Source: Halosimplex amylolyticum
Lineage (GTDB): Archaea > Halobacteriota > Halobacteria > Halobacteriales > Haloarculaceae
Reading direction: 5' to 3'
Length of the DNA: 64,000 nucleotides
Assembly: GCF_051414035.1 (NCBI RefSeq)
Contig: NZ_JBLKNW010000004.1
Span: 248,001-312,000, forward strand
Part shown: piece by piece, positions 44,278-53,329 of the stretch
Numbering within the stretch: position 1 is the first letter of the stretch
Layout of the letters: each line of letters opens with the position of its first letter
Notes under the pieces: model-generated
The model's input: only the letters and a program-made list of their open reading frames with translations
Database searches by the model: none
What the model was told of the DNA's origin: nothing
Made by a program: the position numbers and the translations under genes

Positions 44278-46470
44278 ATGATGGAATCAAACAGTAGCGA
44301 AGAATCCGACGAGTGGGTCGGCGACGACGAGTGGGCCGATCTGCCGGAGACAACACGGCGACGGCTACTCAAGAAGTCACTGGGTGGCGCCGCGGCGGCC
44401 GGGCTGGTCGGCGCCGCCGGCTGTCAGGGCGACGGTCAGGACGGGACGGATACAGTCACACCGCTGGGCAACGAGGGCGACGGCGGTGACGGGAGCGACG
44501 GAAGTGACGGAAGCGACGGCGGCGGCGGCGGTGACGGCGGTGACGGTGGCGACGACGCGACCGATACGGCCGGTGGCCAGTACGTCGACGGGACGCTGGA
44601 CCACATCATCGGTATCGCGCCGGACAACGCCCGTTTCAATCCGTACGGGAGTTCCGCCAACTGGTCGTTCCGGTGGTACTGGGCCATGTTCGACCAGTGG
44701 GCCGTCCACGACAAGTACGACAACGCGACGAAGGGGATGATCCTCAAGGACTGGGAGTACCAGGACGACGGGACGGTCATCTTCAACATCCGCGACTCGT
44801 ACACCTGGCACGACGGCTCCGACCTCACGGCCGAAGACGCGGTCACCCAGCTCAAACTGGGGCAGTTGATGCAGACGGTCAACAAGGGGTACGGTGCGCA
44901 GCCGCTGTACGAGAACGTCCAGCAGACCGGAGACTACGAACTCCAGTTCGAACTCAAGGACGCCGAGATCAGTCGGGAGATCTTCGAGTTCGGTCACCTC
45001 AAGCGCCGCGGCTGGTTCTGGGCCCACCGGGACCACTGGGGCGAGTTCGCCGAGCGGTTCACGGACGCCTCCAGCGACAGTGAGCGCGACGACGTCCGGG
45101 CGGACCTCCAGGAAACGGTCAAGCGACCGCCCTGGGACAACAGCCAGGTTCCCGGCAACTCGATCTGGGAGATGACCGAAGGCGACTCGAACACCGCCCT
45201 CATGGAGGCCTACGACGACTACTGGAGCCCGTTCAGCGAACACTCGTGGGCCGACGGCGACATCACGGGCGACATGATCGACTACGACCTGCGCTGGCGT
45301 CGCTACCCCAACCAGCAACAGCGCACCCAGGCGATGAAAGAGGAGATCATCGACGTCAGTTACCCGCCGAACTCCGAGTCCGCCCGCCAGGAGATCCGAG
45401 AGCTCGGCTGGCGGCCGGCCAACGACCTCACCGAGGACCAGATCGTCCCGACGATGCGGGCCGGCGGCAACGGGCTGTTCTTCAACTGCCAGTCGGACTC
45501 GCTCACCGGCGACCGCCGGGTCCGGCAGGCGATCATGCACGTCGTCCCGCGCCAGCAGATGATGTCGTGGCACACCGACTACGGCAACTACTGGATCCAC
45601 GACCGCCACATCACCGGTCTCGGCCAGGACAAGGAGGTCCCGTGGTTCGGCGGTCCGGAGAACTGGCCCAACGACACGCTCCAGTCGTTCGAACAGTACG
45701 CGGCCTCCGAGTCCGACGTCGACACCGACCGCGCGACGCAACTGCTCCAGGACGCCGGGTTCTCGAAGAGCGGCGGTCGCTGGAAGGACCCCGACGGGAA
45801 CAACGTCACGCTCCGACTGTACACGGCGACCTCCGACGAGGAGCCCATGGCGCTTCGCTACTCCCAGATCGCCAAAGAGTACCTGGACAGCTTCGGCCTC
45901 AACACGGAGGTCACCGCGCAGGAGTCGACGATCCGCGCCGGGGAGACGATGGACTCCGGCGACTGGGATATCATGTTCGACGCGTGGGGCGGCGCCAAGA
46001 GCGCCCCGCCGACGCTCGACTGGAACACGACCTTCCCGATGACGAAGACGCTCGCCGGCGAGGACGTTCCCAACGCTGGCGCCTGGGCGCTCGAACCGGA
46101 GGTCGAAGTCCCGTACCCCGTGGGCGACCCGGACGGGGATCTGCAGACGGTCAACATCAACGACAAGCGCCGCCAGCTCCGGAGGAAGATGTCCGGCGAG
46201 GAGCGCCAGGAGCGGGTCAACGAGCTCGCCTGGATCTTCAACCAGACGGTCCCGTGGTTCACCGTCAACGAAGAGGGCGGCTCCGGCGGGTACTGGGTCA
46301 ACAAGTCCCGCTGGCGCACCTACCCGCCGCAGGGGCAGGACAACCCGGCCTACAAGTACGAGATCATCGAGATCGGCCAGTACTCCTACGCCCACTACAT
46401 GGGGAAGATGGGCAACGAGTGGTTCGGCCCCGTCCCCGAAGGCGAGGCCGACCAGTGGCCCCAGGGCTGA
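44278..46470 (+). CDS. ABC transporter substrate-binding protein, family 5 (Opp/Dpp type), Tat lipoprotein
   Basis: A 730-residue extracellular solute receptor. A twin-arginine motif (TTRRRLLKKSLGG) is followed by a lipobox GAAGC with Cys49 as the probable lipid site. Residues 50-105 are a Gly/Asp/Ser linker (GSDGSDGSDGGGGG). The mature domain has family 5 features: FNPYGSSANWSF, TWHDGSDLTAEDAVTQLKLGQ, RVRQAIMHVVPR and the closing WIFNQTVPWFTV. Family 5 proteins bind peptides or, in many thermophiles and halophiles, oligosaccharides. The neighbouring GH4 and lyase-like genes favour an acidic oligosaccharide ligand. An ATG three bases later is equally possible. Confidence 0.92.
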   Translation: MMESNSSEESDEWVGDDEWADLPETTRRRLLKKSLGGAAAAGLVGAAGCQGDGQDGTDTVTPLGNEGDGGDGSDGSDGSDGGGGGDGGDGGDDATDTAGGQYVDGTLDHIIGIAPDNARFNPYGSSANWSFRWYWAMFDQWAVHDKYDNATKGMILKDWEYQDDGTVIFNIRDSYTWHDGSDLTAEDAVTQLKLGQLMQTVNKGYGAQPLYENVQQTGDYELQFELKDAEISREIFEFGHLKRRGWFWAHRDHWGEFAERFTDASSDSERDDVRADLQETVKRPPWDNSQVPGNSIWEMTEGDSNTALMEAYDDYWSPFSEHSWADGDITGDMIDYDLRWRRYPNQQQRTQAMKEEIIDVSYPPNSESARQEIRELGWRPANDLTEDQIVPTMRAGGNGLFFNCQSDSLTGDRRVRQAIMHVVPRQQMMSWHTDYGNYWIHDRHITGLGQDKEVPWFGGPENWPNDTLQSFEQYAASESDVDTDRATQLLQDAGFSKSGGRWKDPDGNNVTLRLYTATSDEEPMALRYSQIAKEYLDSFGLNTEVTAQESTIRAGETMDSGDWDIMFDAWGGAKSAPPTLDWNTTFPMTKTLAGEDVPNAGAWALEPEVEVPYPVGDPDGDLQTVNINDKRRQLRRKMSGEERQERVNELAWIFNQTVPWFTVNEEGGSGGYWVNKSRWRTYPPQGQDNPAYKYEIIEIGQYSYAHYMGKMGNEWFGPVPEGEADQWPQG

Positions 46471-46634
46471 CCCGGTGAATCGAAAACCCGGGCGCCCGGC
46501 CCGGTGATCCCGTCCACGTCTCCGTTACTCCGTCCCCGTTTCTGCACCCGCGTCCATCTCGCCAGCGTCCCGCTCGGTAATGTTCGATCGTGATGCCCGC
46601 AACCGTTAAGTGTATGTGCCAGGATTCTCCCGGT

Positions 46635-48758
46635 ATGCCGGAGAAGAATTACTATCTCCGACGGATCAGCCAGTCGGTTATCACCGTCTGGGCGGCGATC
46701 ACCTTCTCGTTCGTCGTGATACGGTTGATCCCGGGTGGCCCGGCCGACTACATCGCCTCACAGATACGCCAGCGGTCGGGGGGACAGGTGTCCTACTCGC
46801 AGCTCAATCGCATGGTCGAGCTCTACACGAACGTCAACCCCGACAAGCCGATGTGGCAGGCCTACATCGACTACATGACGTCGATCCTCCAGGGCGACTT
46901 CGGGCGGTCGATCTTCTACGCGGACCCCGTCTGGGACGTACTCGGGCCGGCGATCCCCTGGACGATGTTCGTCTCGCTGTTCTCGCTCGTGCTCGGGACG
47001 ATGATGGTGTTCCTGATCGGCGGGTTCCTCGCCGTCCACGAGGGCGACAAGTGGGACGTCGCCGGGAGTTACTTCGTCATCTTCACCGACTCCGTCCCGT
47101 ACTACATCGTCGCGCTCATCCTGCTGTTCGTGTTCGGGTTCGGGACGGAGTTCTTCCCGAGCGGGGGGCGGTACAACAACGACCTGACGCCGGGGTTCAA
47201 CGCCGCGTTCATGGCCAGCGTCCTCAGACACGCCGCGCTCCCGATCATGTCGTTCGCGGTGACCTCCTGGGGCGGGCTCGAGTTCCGCGCTCACTGCACC
47301 CGGATCATCGGCGAGGACTACGTCGACGTGGCGGAACTCAGGGGGCTCCCGAAGTCGCGGATACAGCTCCGGTACATCGGCTGGAACTCCACGCTCCCGA
47401 TGTACACCGGGCTGATGGCCGGGCTGGCCACGATCTTCGGCGGGTCGATCATCATGGAGCAGATCTTCCGCTACCGCGGGATGGGCTTTTACTTCTACGA
47501 GGCGACGATGTCGCGCGACTACGTCACGGTCATGGCGGCGGTCATCCTCTTCACCGTCGTCACGGTCCTCGGACTGCTCATCGCGGACCTCACCTACGGC
47601 CTCATCGACCCGCGCGCCGGTCACACGGACCGGAACGCCTACTCGTGGTCGTTCCGGGAGTCGGTGCGCCAGTTCGTCCGCAACCTGCGTTCGGACGACG
47701 ACGCTCGGGCCGGCGAGACGGCCATCGAGAACCGCCTCGACCGGGACCGTCCCCGGACGGACGACTCCGCGCTGAACTTCGAGGTCTCCGACACGGAGTA
47801 CTCCTGGAAACAACACACCCGCGAGCGAGTCGACCAGAGCTTGCTGACCCCGTTCCGGATCCTCTGGACGTCACCACGAGCGCGCGTCGGCGGGATCATC
47901 CTCGCCGTCTTCGCGTTCCTGGGGATCTTCGGTCCCTACATCGTCCCCGAGCCGAAACCGATGCAGGCCGAGCCGATCCTCGGGATGTGGGAGAACATGC
48001 GGTACCCGCTCGGGACCGACGACATCGGGCGCGATCTACTGGCGATGAACATCTACGCCACCCGACCGATGCTCGTCATGATGGGGACGGGCGCGCTGGT
48101 GACGCTCGGGCTCGCGATCTTGCTCGGCGTCGGGGGCGGGTACCTCGGCGGGCTCTTCGACAAGATCGCGATGACGGTCACGGACATCATGATGAACATT
48201 CCCGGGCTCGCCCTGGTGATCGTGCTGGCGGTGATCATCGAACCGAAGAGCCCGGTGTTCGTCGGCGCCATCCTCGCGATCGACAACTGGCCGCGGTTGG
48301 CCCGGCAGCTCCGGTCGCAGGTGCTGACGATCCGGGGCGAGTCACACGTCGAGGCCTCGCGCGTCCTCGGCCTCCCGACCAGGAGCATCCTCTCGAAGAA
48401 CATCATGTCGCGACTCATGCCCCTGCTGATGATGGGGTCGGCTGGCGCGATGCGCGGCGTGCTGATGGAGTCCGTCGGACTGTACTTCATCGGCGTGCTG
48501 CCGTTCACGAACCAGAACTGGGGCGTCATCCTGAACGTCGCCCGCAACGGCGGCGCCCTCGCCGGCGCCGACCGGTTCCACTGGATCCTCGCGCCGATGC
48601 TGTTCATCGCGACGATGACCTACGGGCTCCAGCTGTTCGCCCAGGGGACCGACCGCCTGTTCAACCCCCGCCTGCGCGCCCGCCACGCGAGGACGGTTTC
48701 GAGCGAGGAACTGGAATCGGACGAGGACGCGACGCCGGCCGCCCCGGCCGACGACTGA
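46635..48758 (+). CDS. Fused DppB-DppC-type ABC permease
   Basis: This 707-residue protein joins two permeases normally made from separate genes. Residues 1 to about 340 are DppB-like (RRISQSVITVWAAITFSFVVIRLIPGGPAD at the start; EAA loop DYVDVAELRGLPKSRIQL near 228). An acidic cytoplasmic linker (about 345-400: NLRSDDDARAGETAIENRLDRD) leads into a DppC-like half (LGTDDIGRDLLAM; EAA loop SHVEASRVLGLPTRSILSKN near 570). The fusion fixes a 1:1 pore. A CCGTTAAGTG box 28 bases upstream of the ATG suggests its own leaderless promoter, 164 bases after the binding-protein gene. Confidence 0.93.
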   Translation: MPEKNYYLRRISQSVITVWAAITFSFVVIRLIPGGPADYIASQIRQRSGGQVSYSQLNRMVELYTNVNPDKPMWQAYIDYMTSILQGDFGRSIFYADPVWDVLGPAIPWTMFVSLFSLVLGTMMVFLIGGFLAVHEGDKWDVAGSYFVIFTDSVPYYIVALILLFVFGFGTEFFPSGGRYNNDLTPGFNAAFMASVLRHAALPIMSFAVTSWGGLEFRAHCTRIIGEDYVDVAELRGLPKSRIQLRYIGWNSTLPMYTGLMAGLATIFGGSIIMEQIFRYRGMGFYFYEATMSRDYVTVMAAVILFTVVTVLGLLIADLTYGLIDPRAGHTDRNAYSWSFRESVRQFVRNLRSDDDARAGETAIENRLDRDRPRTDDSALNFEVSDTEYSWKQHTRERVDQSLLTPFRILWTSPRARVGGIILAVFAFLGIFGPYIVPEPKPMQAEPILGMWENMRYPLGTDDIGRDLLAMNIYATRPMLVMMGTGALVTLGLAILLGVGGGYLGGLFDKIAMTVTDIMMNIPGLALVIVLAVIIEPKSPVFVGAILAIDNWPRLARQLRSQVLTIRGESHVEASRVLGLPTRSILSKNIMSRLMPLLMMGSAGAMRGVLMESVGLYFIGVLPFTNQNWGVILNVARNGGALAGADRFHWILAPMLFIATMTYGLQLFAQGTDRLFNPRLRARHARTVSSEELESDEDATPAAPADD

Positions 48759-48882
48759 CGGCAACCGCCGCAGCCTCCAGGGCGGCCGACGGTTCTCACC
48801 ATCGGTTCGACAAACGCGATTCCTGACAGAAACGTTATGACAACTGTTATCACGGCCTCTATCGAACGTTCGTGATAGACCG

Positions 48883-48987
48883 ATGCAAGTGGAAAAAGAA
48901 GGCAGTACGACGCGGTACATGATCGGCCTGATCGCGATCGTCCTCCTCCTGATCGGAGTCTACTACGTGTTCACGGTAGCCTTCTGA
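48883..48987 (+). CDS. 34-residue single-span membrane peptide
   Basis: This small gene lies between the permease and the ATPase genes. A polar N-terminus (MQVEKEGSTTRY) precedes one hydrophobic helix (MIGLIAIVLLLIGVYYVFTV) and a two-residue tail. An AT-rich box (CTGTTATCAC, 48842-48851) is about 36 bases before the ATG. The clean signal-anchor pattern and short leader support a real gene; it may be an accessory subunit of the transporter. No homolog is known to me. Confidence 0.6.
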   Translation: MQVEKEGSTTRYMIGLIAIVLLLIGVYYVFTVAF

Positions 48988-49123
48988 GCGTGGAGGTCGG
49001 TCTCGGTCTTCACGGAGAGAACCCGTTCGACGGCTCAGGATCGAAACCGGACCTGACCGACGGCGTGGACGATCGACGGTAGAACAACGGCGGCGTGCCC
49101 GGACGAGAATTGCTTCTCGGGTG

Positions 49124-49345
49124 TCACAGTTTCTGGTACACCAGGATGAGCCCGCGCGAGACGAGCGCGACGAGCACGAGCAAAATGCCGACGATGCCGA
49201 GGATGCCGGCCCAGACCCCGGTGTTCAGTGCTGCGGCCACGGCGACGATCACCAGCCCGATCACGAGAAGCGTCGAGGACACCGCCCCGCCGAAGATGGG
49301 CCAGTGTCGCCGTATCGAACGCGTGACTGTGTTCACCTGTGCCAT
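49124..49345 (-). CDS. Small two-span membrane protein within the ABC locus
   Basis: A 73-residue protein on the strand opposite to the transporter. It has a basic N-terminus (VTRSIRRHWPIFGG) and two hydrophobic helices (about 20-40 and 46-70). A minus-strand GATATAAGG box 28 bases before the ATG predicts its own leaderless transcript. I do not recognise the family. Confidence 0.65.
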   Translation of the reverse strand: MAQVNTVTRSIRRHWPIFGGAVSSTLLVIGLVIVAVAAALNTGVWAGILGIVGILLVLVALVSRGLILVYQKL

Positions 49346-49452
49346 GTTGTTGCATGCATTCGGATCCCCCTTATATCTGCGGGTGACCGGGGCGCCGGAG
49401 CGTCGAGCGCGGAAAACTGTTAAGTAGGTGGGTGAGGTCATCTCTACCAGAC

Positions 49453-49554
49453 ATGTGCGTCGGAGCATTACTCTCGGAAGTGGTCGGCGCTGCGAGCGCC
49501 GAGCGGCCAGGAGACGGCGACTCCGCGAGGGACAATGGCATCGCAAAACGCTGA
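49453..49554 (+). CDS. Possible upstream reading frame overlapping the ATPase start
   Basis: A TATA-like CTGTTAAGTA (49418-49427) places transcription start close to this ATG. The frame encodes 33 residues (MCVGALLSEVVGAAS, then a polar tail) and ends at 49554, 17 bases inside the ATPase gene. If translated it could modulate ATPase translation. It may equally be chance. Confidence 0.25.
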   Translation: MCVGALLSEVVGAASAERPGDGDSARDNGIAKR

Positions 49555-50593
49555 CCGGTCCGACGTGGGCGCGGGCAGGGCCCACGAGAACGTCCTCGAG
49601 ATCCGGAACGCGAACGTCGGGTTCGCGATGGGTCGGGGGACGTCGAAGGTGCTGGACGACGTCTCGATCGACGTCCACCGCGGCGAGGTGATCGGGATCG
49701 TCGGCGAGAGCGGGAGCGGGAAGTCGATGCTCGCGGACTCCGTCCTCGACGCGATCGACCCGCCGGGCCAGCTGACCGGCGAGATCACGTACTACCCGCC
49801 TGACGGCGGCGACCCCATCGTCACAAACGAACTCGACGAGGAGGAGATGCGCCAGTTCCGGTGGGAACACATCTCGATGGTCGTCCAGGGCGCGATGGAC
49901 TCGTTCAACCCGACGCTCTCGCTGCGGAGCCACTTCGAGGAGACGCTCGAAGCCCACGACCACGACGTCGACGAGGGCATGGTTCGGGCACGGAGCCTGC
50001 TCGAGGACGTCCACCTGGACCCCGAGCGGATACTGAACTCCTATCCCCACGAGCTGTCGGGCGGGATGAAACAGCGCGCGCTCATCGCGCTCTCGCTCGT
50101 CCTCGACCCGGAAGTGCTCATCATGGACGAGCCGACGGCCGCGCTCGACCTGCTGATGCAGCAGTCGATCCTGAAGCTGCTCGCCGACCTCAAGGAGAAG
50201 TACAACCTGACGGTCATGATGGTCACGCACGACCTGAGCCACGTCGCCCGCATCGCGGACCGACTCGCGGTCATGTACGCCTTCGAGGTTCTCGAGATCG
50301 GCCCGACCGAGGACATCGTCAACGATCCGGCGCATCCGTACACGCGTGGGTTGCTCAACTCGATCCCGGACGTCCACGCGCCGCTGGAGAGCATGGAGTC
50401 GATCATGGGAACGAGCCCCGACCCGCTGAACGTCCCCGAGGGCTGTTCGTATCACCCCCGTTGCGAGATAGCAGAGGAAGAGTGCACGCTCGAAAACCCG
50501 CCGCTAGAACACGTCACTGACGACCACCGGGCCGCCTGCTTCTACTGGGAAGAATCCCGGGAAGCGATCCCGCTCAAGAAATCACAGCAATGA
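49535..50593 (+). CDS. ABC transporter ATPase, DppD-like
   Basis: A 352-residue ATP-binding subunit of the Opp/Dpp type. Walker A is GESGSGKSM (57-65), the Q-loop is in MVVQGAMDSFNP, the signature is LSGGMKQRALIALSL, Walker B is VLIMDEPTAALD, and the switch is MVTHDLSHV. The C-terminal region (AHPYTRGLLNSIPDVHAPLE and the Cys-containing CSYHPRCEIAEEEC) is the oligopeptide-transporter extension; its Cys spacing matches the iron-sulfur site described for Dpp ATPases. It overlaps the second ATPase gene by four bases. Confidence 0.93.
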   Translation: MASQNADRSDVGAGRAHENVLEIRNANVGFAMGRGTSKVLDDVSIDVHRGEVIGIVGESGSGKSMLADSVLDAIDPPGQLTGEITYYPPDGGDPIVTNELDEEEMRQFRWEHISMVVQGAMDSFNPTLSLRSHFEETLEAHDHDVDEGMVRARSLLEDVHLDPERILNSYPHELSGGMKQRALIALSLVLDPEVLIMDEPTAALDLLMQQSILKLLADLKEKYNLTVMMVTHDLSHVARIADRLAVMYAFEVLEIGPTEDIVNDPAHPYTRGLLNSIPDVHAPLESMESIMGTSPDPLNVPEGCSYHPRCEIAEEECTLENPPLEHVTDDHRAACFYWEESREAIPLKKSQQ

Positions 50594-51705
50594 GCTCAGA
50601 ACCACTCCTCGAAGTCGAGAACCTCGACGTCCACTTCGGCACCGAACAGGGACTGCTCGACCGCTTTTTCGGCGACGACTCGGTCGTCCGCGCGGTGGAC
50701 GACGTCTCCCTCGCGATCGGGGAAGACGACGTCGTCGCCCTCGTCGGCGAGTCCGGCTGCGGGAAGACGACGCTCGGGAAGGCGATGATCGGGCTGCAGG
50801 AACCCACGAACGGGTCCGTCCGTTATCGCGGACAGGACATCTGGGAAGCGAGGAACGGCGACGGCGAGATCCCGTACCCGAAGATCCGGCGGTCGCTCCA
50901 GATGATCCACCAGGACGCGGGGAACTCGCTCGACCCCAACCGGACGGTCTTCGAGAACCTGAGTCCGGCGCTCAAGAAGTGGCGGCCGGAGCTCAACCTG
51001 GTCGAACGACGCGAACTCGTCCAGACGATGCTCGAGACCGTCGGACTGACGCCGGCCAGCGACTACGCGTCGCGGTATCCCCACCAGCTCTCGGGCGGCG
51101 AGGCCCAGCGGACCGTCGTCGTCCGTGCAATGTTGCTGGAGCCGGACCTGATCCTCGCCGACGAGGCCGTCAGCGCGCTCGACGTCTCGCTCCGCGTGAA
51201 CATGATGAACCTCCTCCTGGACCTGCAGGACATGTTCGGCACGTCGTTCGTGTTCATCTCGCACAACATGTCCAACGCGCGGTATCTCGCCGGCAAGTCG
51301 GACGGGCGGATCGCGGTGATGTACCTCGGCCGGATCGTCGAGATCGGCCCGCCCGACGAGATCATCCAGAACCCCCAGCACCCCTACACCAAGAGCCTCA
51401 TCTGGGCGACCTCCGGGATCTCTGAGATCCACAAACCCATCGAGAGCCCGCCGATCCGCGAGATCGACGTCCCGGACCCCGAGAACCCGCCGAGCGGGTG
51501 CCGCTTCCACACGCGCTGTCCGGAAGCTCGCCAGGCGTGCACGACCGAGAGCCCCGAGTTGACGCCCGTCGGGGAGACGCCCCGACACGAGGCGGCCTGC
51601 TACTACGCGCGCGACGACCGGGAGTACTGGGAGAGCGACCCGCTCCCGGGCGTCGAGAGCGAGGGCGGGAGCGAGAGCGATCCGCGGTCCGCCGGCGCGG
51701 ACTGA
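50590..51705 (+). CDS. ABC transporter ATPase, DppF-like
   Basis: A 371-residue partner ATPase. Walker A is GESGCGKTTLGKAM, the Q-loop region is MIHQDAGNSLDPNRTV, the signature is LSGGEAQRTVVVRAML, Walker B is LILADEAVSALD, and the switch His is in ISHNMSNARYLA. The C-terminal extension again has CRFHTRCPEARQAC and AACYY. Its start overlaps the DppD-like stop (ATGA), so the two ATPases are translationally coupled. With the fused permease this makes a full transporter. Confidence 0.93.
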   Translation: MSSEPLLEVENLDVHFGTEQGLLDRFFGDDSVVRAVDDVSLAIGEDDVVALVGESGCGKTTLGKAMIGLQEPTNGSVRYRGQDIWEARNGDGEIPYPKIRRSLQMIHQDAGNSLDPNRTVFENLSPALKKWRPELNLVERRELVQTMLETVGLTPASDYASRYPHQLSGGEAQRTVVVRAMLLEPDLILADEAVSALDVSLRVNMMNLLLDLQDMFGTSFVFISHNMSNARYLAGKSDGRIAVMYLGRIVEIGPPDEIIQNPQHPYTKSLIWATSGISEIHKPIESPPIREIDVPDPENPPSGCRFHTRCPEARQACTTESPELTPVGETPRHEAACYYARDDREYWESDPLPGVESEGGSESDPRSAGAD

Positions 51706-51744
51706 CGGCCGCGCATCGAGGAATTCCTCTCCGGCAGCCAAAAG

Positions 51745-51754
51745 CTATTAGTTA
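51745..51754 (+). promoter_or_regulatory. Predicted promoter of the GH4 gene
   Basis: CTATTAGTTA lies about 27 bases before the ATG at 51776, giving a leaderless transcript for the GH4 enzyme separate from the ATPase genes. Confidence 0.5.
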
Positions 51755-51775
51755 TCGTATCACAAGCGCCTGTAG

Positions 51776-53221
51776 ATGCACCAGTTACGACGCGACGACC
51801 AGTCGACCGTCCGGGTGAAGATCGGCTACGTCGGCGGTGGCAGCCGGTCGTGGGCGACGACGCTGATGAACGATCTCGCGCAGACGACGGACCTCGCGGG
51901 CGAGGTCGCGCTGTACGACGTCGACCGGGAGAGCGCGCGGACGAACGCCGAGCTGGGCGAGTGGATCCAGGGCCACGACGCGGCGGTCGGCGACTGGGAG
52001 TACACGGTCGCCGAGACGCTGACTGACGCGCTCGCCGACGCCGACTTCGTCATCCTGTCGACGCAGGACCCGCCGGCCGAGACGATGGTCAACGACCTCG
52101 AACTCCCCGCGGAGTACGGCATCTATCAGACCGTGGGCGACACCGTCGGGCCCGGTGGGACGCTCAGGGCGATGCGGTCGGTCTCTCAGTACCGCGAGAT
52201 CGCCGCGGCGGTCCGCGAGCAGTGTCCCGACGCCTGGGTCATCAACTACACAAATCCGATGACCGTCTGCACGCGGACGCTGTACGCGGAGTACCCCGAC
52301 ATCAACGCCGTCGGGCTCTGTCACGAGGTGTTCAAGGTCCAGGAGCTGTTCGCCGACCTCGCCGAGCAGTACCTCGACGCCGACGACGTGGACCGCGAAG
52401 AGATCAGCGTGAACGTCAAGGGCATCAACCACTTCACCTGGGTCGACGACGCCCACTGGGGCAACCGGAACGTGTACGACCTCGTCGACAGGTGGATAGC
52501 GGACCGCGAGTCGGTCCCGCGGTTCGAACCCGGGGACATGGACGACGAGTCGTACTTCGTCAATCACCGCGACGTGACCCAGGACCTCTACGAGCAGTTC
52601 GGGGTCCTGCCCGCCGCGGGCGACCGCCACCTCGTCGAGTTCGTCCCGTGGTACCTCGACGTCGCGTCCGGCGAGCAGATCCAGCGGTGGGGCATCCGCC
52701 AGACCCCGAGCGAGTACCGGGTCGACCACTGGCCGGACGGCGAGGACGAGCGCCGCGCCCTGCTGGACGGCGACGAGCCCTTCGAGTTCACCGAGTCGGG
52801 CGAGGAGGCCGTCGGCTGGATGCGCGCGCTCCTGGGGCTGGAACCGCTGAAGACCCACGCCAACTACCCCAACCGCGGCCAGTGCCCGGACCTGCCGGAC
52901 GGCGCGGTCGTCGAGACGAACGTGCTGGTCGACGGCGACGGCGTCACGCCGCTGACGGCCGGTGAACTCCCAGACCAACTGCACGACGTCGTCCTGACGC
53001 ACGTGAACAACCAGGAGACGCTCGTCGAGGCCGGGCTCGCGGGCGACGTCGACAGCGCGTACCGGGCGTTCCTGACGGACCCGCTCGTCCGGGTCGGCAC
53101 CGAGCAGGCCCGCGAACTGTTCTCCCGCCTCGTCGACGCGGAACGCGACTACCTCGACGACTGGGACCTCTCGTCGCCCGTGCTGAATCACGAGGAGTCG
53201 GCGTTGGCCGCGGACGACTGA
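51776..53221 (+). CDS. Family 4 glycoside hydrolase with CHEV motif, probable alpha-galacturonidase
   Basis: This 481-residue protein belongs to GH4, whose members cleave alpha-glycosides using NAD+ and Mn2+ by an oxidation-elimination route. The NAD site is KIGYVGGGSRSW (15-26). NYTNPM (158-163), Cys182-His183-Glu184-Val185 and His219 (GINHF) supply the metal and substrate site. Published work on GH4 describes CHEV as the motif that marks alpha-galacturonidases, unlike CHSV in alpha-glucosidases and alpha-galactosidases. No signal peptide is present, so it acts after uptake by the adjacent transporter. Substrate is inferred from the motif and the context. Confidence 0.9.
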   Translation: MHQLRRDDQSTVRVKIGYVGGGSRSWATTLMNDLAQTTDLAGEVALYDVDRESARTNAELGEWIQGHDAAVGDWEYTVAETLTDALADADFVILSTQDPPAETMVNDLELPAEYGIYQTVGDTVGPGGTLRAMRSVSQYREIAAAVREQCPDAWVINYTNPMTVCTRTLYAEYPDINAVGLCHEVFKVQELFADLAEQYLDADDVDREEISVNVKGINHFTWVDDAHWGNRNVYDLVDRWIADRESVPRFEPGDMDDESYFVNHRDVTQDLYEQFGVLPAAGDRHLVEFVPWYLDVASGEQIQRWGIRQTPSEYRVDHWPDGEDERRALLDGDEPFEFTESGEEAVGWMRALLGLEPLKTHANYPNRGQCPDLPDGAVVETNVLVDGDGVTPLTAGELPDQLHDVVLTHVNNQETLVEAGLAGDVDSAYRAFLTDPLVRVGTEQARELFSRLVDAERDYLDDWDLSSPVLNHEESALAADD

Positions 53222-53329
53222 CCCGGGACGCGCGGCGCACACGTCGTCTCGATCGGAGATCCGGCGCGCACTGCGGTCGAGCGCGTCGGGACGCACCGCG
53301 CTGACGGGACCCGCGGCCCCGTCGACGTG

